Source: Castellaniella hirudinis_A
GTDB lineage: Bacteria; Pseudomonadota; Gammaproteobacteria; Burkholderiales; Burkholderiaceae_B
Assembly: GCF_047468865.1 (NCBI RefSeq)
Contig: NZ_JBLGTV010000020.1
Span: 1 to 28,893, forward strand
Reading direction: 5' to 3'
Length of the DNA: 28,893 nt
Within the stretch, counting starts at the first letter, position 1, and every line of letters begins with the position of its first letter. The translations under genes were made by a program, and so were the position numbers. The notes under the pieces are model-generated. The model ran no database searches. It was given only the letters and a program-made list of their open reading frames with translations, and had not been told where the DNA came from. Positions 23,483 to 28,893 of this stretch are shown piece after piece.

Positions 23483-23989
23483 ATGCAAACAAGAAACTCT
23501 CTGACTGCGCTGGCCCTGGCTTCGATGATGCTGTGCTCGACCGCATACGCCCAGGCGCCAGCGAAAACGGACGCCGCCATGCCGCCAGCGGGCGGCCAGA
23601 CCACCACGAACCAGCAGGAATCCTCGCAAGTCCTGGCCAGCAACCTGATCGGCATGACCGTCCTCAATGGCACCGGCGACGACGCCGAGAGCATCGGCAA
23701 GGTCACCGACCTGGTGCTGGACCGCAACCAGACGACCGTGAATGTGCTGATCGGGGTGGGCGGCTTCCTGGGCATCGGGGCCAAAGACGTCGGGGTGCCG
23801 CTGAACAAGGTGGAATTCAACCCCGAAACCAGGATCGCGGTGGTGAGCCTGACCAAGGAGCAGCTGGAACAGGCGCCGGCCTACGTCACCCTGCGGGAAC
23901 GGGAGGCCCAGAGCAAACAGGCCGTGCAGCAGGCCCAGATGGCCCAGCCCGCGTCGCCCCTGCAAGCGCCCGCCGCGCCTGCACAATAG
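23483..23989 (+). CDS. Exported PRC-barrel domain protein
   Basis: The 168-residue precursor has a signal peptide ending in STAYA before QAPAK, a Gln/Thr-rich linker, and a PRC-barrel domain at about residues 50-112. The domain shows NLIGMTVLNGTGDDAESIGKV, then DLVLDRNQTTVNVLIGVGGF and GVPLNKVEF. A Gln/Ala/Pro-rich tail closes it. PRC barrels are small beta domains that often bind partners at membranes; this one should be periplasmic. AGGAGG (23469-23474) fits ATG 23483 (8-bp spacing) much better than ATG 23477 (2 bp). The role is unknown; a stress or envelope function is inferred only from being next to ahpC. Confidence 0.82.
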   Translation: MQTRNSLTALALASMMLCSTAYAQAPAKTDAAMPPAGGQTTTNQQESSQVLASNLIGMTVLNGTGDDAESIGKVTDLVLDRNQTTVNVLIGVGGFLGIGAKDVGVPLNKVEFNPETRIAVVSLTKEQLEQAPAYVTLREREAQSKQAVQQAQMAQPASPLQAPAAPAQ

Positions 23990-24083
23990 CCCGGCGGTTC
24001 ACGGCCCCGGCACGCCGCTCGGGGCAAGGGCGGCATGTCGGGACGTCCGCAACGTCCGCAGGCGCTGATGCCGCCCCCCGCTG

Positions 24084-24143
24084 GCTTGACAAATCCATGC
24101 GCGCACTGGGCGTGCTTGACAAATCGCCGTGCGAAATTAAAAT
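24084..24143 (+). promoter_or_regulatory. Promoter with duplicated -35 motif
   Basis: The 12-mer GCTTGACAAATC occurs at 24084-24095 and 24114-24125, exactly 30 bp apart; each copy contains a perfect -35 TTGACA. The second copy (24116-24121) is followed after 16 bp by -10 TAAAAT (24138-24143), a strong sigma70-like promoter. Transcription would start near 24150. The upstream copy lacks a matching -10 and may be a regulator site or a duplication. Confidence 0.65.
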
Positions 24144-24149
24144 AATTAG

Positions 24150-24275
24150 TTCTTTTCGCATCAAGAGTTGGGGCGATCCCCCATGCCAACCTGTGACCCG
24201 CACAAGGTGGACAAACGATGTGGCTTGACCAAAGCAACCCGTGGGACAGCAACGCCCGCGACCGCGGGCATTTTC
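24150..24275 (+). ncRNA. Structured leader or small RNA with a terminator-like hairpin
   Basis: From the promoter to 24275 the transcript contains GUUGG...CCAAC around an inner GGGG/CCCC hairpin (about 24167-24190), then CCUGUG/CACAAGG (about 24190-24208). The last hairpin, GCCCGC-GACC-GCGGGC (24254-24269), is followed by AUUUUC. It could therefore be an independent ~125-nt small RNA or a leader with an attenuator for the gene at 24338. I could not assign it to a known RNA class. Confidence 0.45.
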
Positions 24276-24326
24276 AATGGGCCGCTTACCCCGACTTGCG
24301 CGCCCGGCATGGTGCCAAAGCGCTAA
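24183..24326 (+). CDS. Possible 47-residue leader ORF
   Basis: An ATG at 24183 opens a 47-codon frame (starting MPTCDPHKVDKRCG) that ends in TAA at 24324-24326. This is two bases before the AAGGAA of the gene at 24338, a spacing suited to translational coupling. It has a GGGG run upstream but no clear Shine-Dalgarno. It runs through the hairpin at 24254-24269, so its translation would affect that structure. It has no recognisable domain and may be spurious. Confidence 0.25.
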   Translation: MPTCDPHKVDKRCGLTKATRGTATPATAGIFNGPLTPTCAPGMVPKR

Positions 24327-24337
24327 AAAGGAACCAC

Positions 24338-24601
24338 ATGGCATACGAATTCCACGCCAACGGAGAAATCTACATCGGCCGCACCACCCCTGGCGCCGCC
24401 CGGATGAGAATCTTTGAATCCAAGACCAATCGCCTGATCGTCGCTTTCGACCCCGATACCTATACGCTGCGCAGCCACCATCCGTGCGGCAGCTGGTCGA
24501 ACATCCAGCCCGATACGGATCTGGCCCTGCTGCAGACGCTGCAGCCCCAGATTCTGTCGGCATGCCAGGATCGGCTGCGGTTTCACGACACCGTCATGTA
24601 A
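24338..24601 (+). CDS. Small protein of unknown function
   Basis: I do not recognise this protein. The preferred frame encodes 87 residues starting MAYEFHANGEIYIGRTT, with AAGGAA four bases before the ATG and GC-rich third codon positions that support real coding. It is soluble, with no signal peptide or membrane helix, and probably begins with beta strands (EFHANGEIYIG, RMRIFE, RLIVAFD). Two cysteines are present. The same frame is open back to an ATG at 24218 (127 residues, MWLDQSNPW..., with GGTGG upstream), which would read through the leader hairpin. It lies between the PRC-barrel gene and norB, convergent with norB. Confidence 0.6.
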   Translation: MAYEFHANGEIYIGRTTPGAARMRIFESKTNRLIVAFDPDTYTLRSHHPCGSWSNIQPDTDLALLQTLQPQILSACQDRLRFHDTVM

Positions 24602-24726
24602 CGCCCGCAAAAAGCCGGCGCTCGACACCGCTCACATCGACCGACAAACCGCCTTCGCCCGCGCCAGGCACTGACGCGGACGGCGCTTGCCTTCGCAGCG
24701 GCGACGCCCCCCGGGCAGCGGATCGC

Positions 24727-27048
24727 TCAATGCGCGGCGGGCGCTTTGGCCCGCGCCGCGTCGGCGCGCATCCCGAGATATGTCTTGATCGCCGCAATGG
24801 TGATGGGGATGGATCCGAAAATAATGAACACCAGATCGCCCGGCAGGCGCAGCCATTCAATGATGAAAGCGCGTGTCGTATGCGTGAAGGCCACGCTGCG
24901 CGCATGCCAATAGCCATGCTGCAGGACATCCCAGGTTTGCAGGATGCCGCTGGGGAAAAGGCTCATGACCACCATCATCAACAGGCCGAGATTGGTGCCC
25001 CAGAAGGCGACCTTGACGTATTTTTCGATCCCTGGCCAGTTTTTGTCGCTGGTGACCTGACGCAGCACGAAGACGGTCAACGCCAGCGCCAACATGCCGA
25101 AGACCCCCATGAGCGAGGCATGCCCGTGGTTGGGCGTCAGCTGCGTGCCGGTCTCGAAGTAACTGACGATGGGCGTATTGATCAGGAAGCCAAAGACGCC
25201 CGCCCCCAGGAAATTCCAGAACCCCACGGACATGAGGAAATAAAACGTCCATTTATGGGGCACGTGCAGTTGCTCGCCGCTTTGGGTCTTGCCCTCGCGC
25301 GTGGTGCGCACGAAATCCCAGGCATCCAGGGTCAGCAGGGTCAGCGGCACCACTTCAAGCGCCGAAACCAGGGCGGAAACAGCCATGTTCAGGTGGCCCT
25401 GGCCGCTGAAGTACCAGTGGTGCCCGGTGCCCAGCATCCCGCCCGCGAAAAACAGAATGGCGTCCATGTAGATGACGCGCAGCGCCACATTGCGCTTGGT
25501 GATGCCCATCTGGAAGAAGGTCAGGGCCACCACCGTGGTGGCGAAGAACTCGAAGAAGCCTTCGACCCACAAGTGCACGATCCAGAAGCGCCAGAGATCC
25601 ACCACGGTGAAGTTGGTTTCGGCCCCGTAAAAGACCGCCGGCAGGTAAAAGACGGGAATTGCCAGAGAGGCCCAGAGAAACAGCCTGGCCAGCGGCTTGG
25701 CCTGGGGATTGGCCGCGTCGCGGGGGCGCGCCAACGTCCAGATCATGGCGAACCAGACAATCAGCCCCACGATCAGCAGGTACTGCCAGGCCCGGCCCAG
25801 TTCAAGGTATTCCCATCCCTGGTTGCCGAACCAGAACCACAGGCCGCCCATTTTGCCCCACATGCCGGCCCATTCGCCCAGCATGCTGCCGCCAATGACA
25901 ATGGCAAAGGCGACAAACAGGAAATGAGTCCAGGCCGCCATGGACTTGGGCTCGTCCCTGCGCAGCGAACGCGCCAGGAAAAGCGCCGCCGCCACATAAG
26001 CCGTGGCGATCCAGAAGATGGCCGACTGCAGGTGCCAGGTGCGCACCAGGTTGCTGGGGAAAATGGATTCCAGCTGGAACCCATAGAAACTGCCCGGATC
26101 GGCGCGATAGTGCGCGGCGGCCCCGCCCACCAGGGTCTGCACCAGAAACAGCCCCGTGACGACGATGAAGAACTTGACCAGCGCCTTCTGGCCCGGGCTG
26201 GCCGCGCCTTCCAGCAAGCGCGGGTGCAGGTGATAACTTTTGTCTTCAGTGGTCCAGCCCAGGTAATCGAAGCGGCCCAGCACCAGCAGCACGCCCCCGA
26301 TGCCCCCCAGCAGCACCAGGAAGCTGAGTGCCGACCACAGCACCGCCCCCGCCGCGGGCGTATTGCCCACGCTGGGGTCATAGGGGAAGTTATTGGTGTA
26401 GGAATACACCGCATCGGGCCGATTGGCGACCGATGCCCAGGCGGCCCAGGTGATGAAGGCCGCCAACCGATGCAGTTCGGCGGGATCGGTGATGGCGTCG
26501 GGCCGCAGGCCGCCATTGGTTTCCGGGTGCCGCAGATAATCCGTCCAGTAGGGCTGCTGGGCTTTCCAGGTGGCCGCCTGTGCGGCAATGAATGTCAGGG
26601 TGTCGGCGGCCGGGTCGTAGCGGTTGACCTTGAGCAGTGACGCCGCGCCGGCCTGCGCGGCTTCTTTTTGGGTGGTGTCGAGTTCGGCCAGGGGTTTGTG
26701 GAATTCGCGGGCCGCCAGGGCGGCGGCCGCGTATTGCCCCATCTGGTGCAGGGTCTCGGCGGCATAATCCGGCCCCAGGTAGGCGCCATGCCCCCAGATG
26801 CTGCCGTTGTTCATCAGGCCGTACTTGAGAAACACGGCCTGCCCGCCGCGGACATCCTGCCCGGTGAACAACACCTGCCCGCTTTCGTCCACGACCTGGG
26901 CGGGAGTGGGCGGAGCATCGCGGTAGGCCAGTGCGCTGATGAACAGCAGCCCCGCCAGGCCCACGATCAACACGATCCAGACGGTGCGCCCCCACCACGG
27001 GGACAGTTCGGTTTCTTCGCCAGTGGGCGGCAAGGCGGCTGCGTGCAT
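24727..27048 (-). CDS. norB: Quinol-dependent nitric oxide reductase (qNOR)
   Basis: This single-subunit enzyme reduces 2 NO to N2O at the inner membrane using quinol electrons. The 773-residue length is typical of qNOR, which carries an N-terminal extension homologous to NorC. That part has a first helix (about 23-41), a periplasmic domain to about 235 with GAYLGPDYAAETLH, and no CxxCH haem motif. About twelve helices follow. Likely metal ligands are His339 (low-spin haem), His492 with Glu496 in VHLWVEGFFEFF, His543-His544 in TGHHWYFSGQGH, and His641 and His643 in NHGHASLMG. No norC, norQ or norD lies nearby, as expected for qNOR. It may serve denitrification or NO detoxification. No clear NsrR, NorR or FNR/DNR site was found upstream. 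Confidence 0.96.
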   Translation of the reverse strand: MHAAALPPTGEETELSPWWGRTVWIVLIVGLAGLLFISALAYRDAPPTPAQVVDESGQVLFTGQDVRGGQAVFLKYGLMNNGSIWGHGAYLGPDYAAETLHQMGQYAAAALAAREFHKPLAELDTTQKEAAQAGAASLLKVNRYDPAADTLTFIAAQAATWKAQQPYWTDYLRHPETNGGLRPDAITDPAELHRLAAFITWAAWASVANRPDAVYSYTNNFPYDPSVGNTPAAGAVLWSALSFLVLLGGIGGVLLVLGRFDYLGWTTEDKSYHLHPRLLEGAASPGQKALVKFFIVVTGLFLVQTLVGGAAAHYRADPGSFYGFQLESIFPSNLVRTWHLQSAIFWIATAYVAAALFLARSLRRDEPKSMAAWTHFLFVAFAIVIGGSMLGEWAGMWGKMGGLWFWFGNQGWEYLELGRAWQYLLIVGLIVWFAMIWTLARPRDAANPQAKPLARLFLWASLAIPVFYLPAVFYGAETNFTVVDLWRFWIVHLWVEGFFEFFATTVVALTFFQMGITKRNVALRVIYMDAILFFAGGMLGTGHHWYFSGQGHLNMAVSALVSALEVVPLTLLTLDAWDFVRTTREGKTQSGEQLHVPHKWTFYFLMSVGFWNFLGAGVFGFLINTPIVSYFETGTQLTPNHGHASLMGVFGMLALALTVFVLRQVTSDKNWPGIEKYVKVAFWGTNLGLLMMVVMSLFPSGILQTWDVLQHGYWHARSVAFTHTTRAFIIEWLRLPGDLVFIIFGSIPITIAAIKTYLGMRADAARAKAPAAH

Positions 27049-27237
27049 AAAGGCTCCGTTTTCGATAACCGTACTGTCAAGATGGTAGTACCGGCCCAGC
27101 CGCGCGCCGGGCTATTCATATACTCGCCGTAGTGTTTTAAGGGTCAGATGTCTACCCGAACCGCTTGCCTGCGCGTGCCCGGCCCCAGGCAGGCGATGCG
27201 ACCGCCCGCGACGACCAGATACCGGAAAACCTGTAAC

Positions 27238-28368
27238 ATGACGCTCGACCCCCGCAGGGCCCCGGATTTTCAATTCATGCTGCTATCCACCCTCCTACGC
27301 AAGGAAAACAATAACCTGGACATTTTCCGGGTGATTGCCGCGGCCATGGTGATATATGGCCACGCCTATGCCTTGCTGCCCACCGCAGGGCAACAGGACT
27401 TTCTGGGGCGGCTGTTGGCTATCGACTATTCTGGATCAATTGCCGTCAAGGTGTTTTTCTTTTTGAGCGGCTTGGTGGTGACCAGCAGTCTGGTCGAGAA
27501 GAAAGATTTCTTCAAGTTCGTGATTTCACGGTTTTTCAGGATATGGCCTGCGTTCGGGGCCGTGCTGGCGGCCATGGCTTTTGTGATCGGGCCGATTTTT
27601 TCGACCCACTCCCCCGGGAATTATTTTTCAAACGCAACGGTTTATGAATACTTTCTGCACGGGCTGATCATGGACGTGCGGTACGAGCTTCCCGGGGTAT
27701 TTCAGGGCAATGCGATCAGCGCCGCCAATGGGTCTTTGTGGTCGATTCCATTCGAGGTCTTTGCCTATATCGCGCTGATTGCTGTTTTTTTGCTGGGCTT
27801 GCTTAAATTCCGCCTTTTATCCGTCGGGGTTTTTCTGCTTATCTTGGTGGACTCGATCACCGGCCACAAGCTGCTCTTGACCTGGTTGCCTCAAAATCAT
27901 GAGATCACCACGCTGGCGCCCTGCTTTGCCGCCGGATCGGTCTTCGCCCTGTTCAAGGACAAGATCAAAATCCACCTCAAGGGGGTCGCCGGCGCGTGGG
28001 CTTTGTATTTCTTGTTCCGGGAATCCACATACAGCTATTATTTTCTTTATCTCGCCGTTTTTTACGCCATTCTGTTTTTTTCCAGCCAAAAGGCCCTGGT
28101 CAGGCCCAAGCCCAGCATTGATGTTTCCTACGGCATGTACCTCTGGGGCTGGCCGGTTCAGCAGATCATGGCGCAATATTTCCCAGAGTGGGGCATCGGA
28201 TTCAACCAAATCGCTTCGATCGCAATTTCGGCATTGCTGGGATACGCGTCCTGGCTTTTCATCGAGAAGCGCGCCATCAAGATCGGATCGGATGTCGGCA
28301 AATGGGTCTCATCCAAGATCGCCCCAAGGGGATTGGATTCAGCGAAAAGACCAGACGGTTCAGCTTAG
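27238..28368 (+). CDS. Acyltransferase-3 family membrane protein
   Basis: The product (376 residues from ATG 27238) is a polytopic membrane O-acyltransferase of the family that modifies surface polysaccharides, peptidoglycan or lipids. Motifs are NNNLDIFRVIAAAMVIYGHAYAL (the His is probably catalytic), KVFFFLSGLVV, RFFRIWPAF, and SLWSIPFEVFAYIAL, with about ten helices. ATG 27277 (MLLSTLLRKENNNLD) is an equally plausible start. The frame also stays open back to 27148. Codons are clearly more T/A-rich (TTT, ATT runs) than in neighbours, suggesting horizontal origin. It is divergent from norB. The substrate is unknown. Confidence 0.88.
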   Translation: MTLDPRRAPDFQFMLLSTLLRKENNNLDIFRVIAAAMVIYGHAYALLPTAGQQDFLGRLLAIDYSGSIAVKVFFFLSGLVVTSSLVEKKDFFKFVISRFFRIWPAFGAVLAAMAFVIGPIFSTHSPGNYFSNATVYEYFLHGLIMDVRYELPGVFQGNAISAANGSLWSIPFEVFAYIALIAVFLLGLLKFRLLSVGVFLLILVDSITGHKLLLTWLPQNHEITTLAPCFAAGSVFALFKDKIKIHLKGVAGAWALYFLFRESTYSYYFLYLAVFYAILFFSSQKALVRPKPSIDVSYGMYLWGWPVQQIMAQYFPEWGIGFNQIASIAISALLGYASWLFIEKRAIKIGSDVGKWVSSKIAPRGLDSAKRPDGSA

Positions 28369-28514
28369 TGTCGATCAGCTGCACCCATAGACCCCATTGA
28401 CCAGAGCCATCAGCAGTCCGCCATCCCGCCAGGCTTGAAATACCCAGCCCAGCACCCATGCGCCTACCCCGGCCATCAGGACGCGCCCGACCCCGCCAAG
28501 CCATGATGCCGTTC

Positions 28515-28823
28515 TCATGACCGCACCGCACGCAGCGCCGTCCCTTCCCGCACAATCAGCGGCGCATCGTCGATCAGCCAGTGCACTGCGGCGGCGACGC
28601 ACCCGATAAGAATCGCAGCAATCCAGAGCCACGCGTAGGAATGCGTATGATCGTAGATCCATGCGCCCAGCCACACGCCGAAAAACCCACCGATCTGGTG
28701 GCCCAAGAACACGATGCCGAACAGGGTCGCAATATAACGCAGGCCAAACATCCGCAACACCAATTCATTGGTCAACGGGGCGGTGCCCAGCCACAGGAAT
28801 CCCATGACCAAGGCAACCTGACT
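28515..28823 (-). pseudogene. C-terminal remnant of an MFS transporter
   Basis: The frame encodes about 100 residues resembling the last three helices of a major facilitator transporter: GFLWLGTAPLTNELVLRMFG, LRYIATLFGIVFLGHQIGGFFG, and a final helix followed by the end of the protein. Going upstream on the minus strand the frame meets a stop at 28826-28824, and the sequence beyond no longer reads as MFS in any frame. About 300 N-terminal residues are therefore missing: the gene has been cut off by a deletion or insertion. The 146-bp gap between it and the acyltransferase gene shows nothing notable. Confidence 0.7.
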
Positions 28824-28833
28824 TCAACACTTC

Positions 28834-28853
28834 ACCGCCTACGGGCGGTTTTC
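28834..28853 (+). terminator. Intrinsic terminator in the sequence joined to the MFS remnant
   Basis: ACCGCC (28834-28839), loop TACG and GGCGGT (28844-28849) form a 6-bp stem running into TTTTC on the plus strand. No plus-strand gene ends just before it. It may be a relic of the rearrangement that truncated the MFS gene, or part of an element continuing past the right edge. Confidence 0.6.
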
Positions 28854-28893
28854 TTTGGCTGTTCACCTTATAAATCAATGGTTTTCATTCTTG

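Noticed and set aside
24594..26640. Long plus-strand ORF (718 residues) opposite norB
   Set aside because: It is His/Gln/Gly-rich with no domain pattern, a typical shadow of a GC-rich membrane protein gene.

Overview
The window looks like chromosomal DNA from a GC-rich betaproteobacterium, most likely a member of the Alcaligenaceae (Bordetella/Castellaniella/Pusillimonas-like). This is inferred from gene order, protein character and codon use; no database search was possible. Most of it is core genome: zapA next to 6S RNA, rppH divergent from proS, and a complete ybgC-tolQRAB-pal-cpoB cluster. The right end (after about 27 kb) is more accessory in character. I saw no rRNA, tRNA or CRISPR array, and no recognisable transposase.

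Layout, left to right. 1-343: no protein gene. It holds a strong leftward sigma70-type promoter for a gene beyond the left edge, and a stretch that hand-folds into an elaborate RNA-like structure. 359-2640: an Lrp/AsnC regulator divergent from a Gate-domain membrane protein, followed by convergent msrA. 2797-4336: lgt and a periplasmic SIMPL-domain protein, convergent and overlapping by 77 bp. 4357-5992, minus strand: rppH, a ZapB-like coiled-coil gene, zapA, then 6S RNA with a structured tail that ends at an intrinsic terminator. 6061-7794: proS. 7969-13463: the Tol-Pal envelope cluster. 13463-14940: an alpha/beta hydrolase and a hotdog thioesterase.

14937-19565, minus strand: a four-gene BMP-type (nucleoside-like) ABC importer (ATPase, two permeases, binding protein). 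A palindrome sits beside the candidate promoter. 19799-20434: leuE, an amino-acid exporter. 20730-23143: ahpC-ahpF, the alkyl hydroperoxide reductase system. A hairpin lies between the two genes, and a clear 37-bp OxyR-like site abuts the -35 of ahpC. 23483-23989: an exported PRC-barrel protein. 24084-24601: a duplicated -35 motif, a structured leader with a small ORF, and an 87-residue protein I do not recognise. 24727-27048: a one-subunit quinol-dependent nitric oxide reductase. 27238-28368: an acyltransferase-3 membrane protein with AT-richer codon use. 28515-28823: the C-terminal remnant of an MFS transporter.

Functional themes are envelope integrity and lipoprotein maturation (lgt, tol-pal, cpoB), cell division (zapA and a ZapB-like partner), RNA control (6S RNA, RppH), and oxidative or nitrosative defence (msrA, ahpCF, norB). 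I found no obviously new multi-gene defence or biosynthetic system. The least explained signals are non-coding: the structured segment at 173-345, the 6S RNA tail at 4390-4500, and the leader at 24084-24337.
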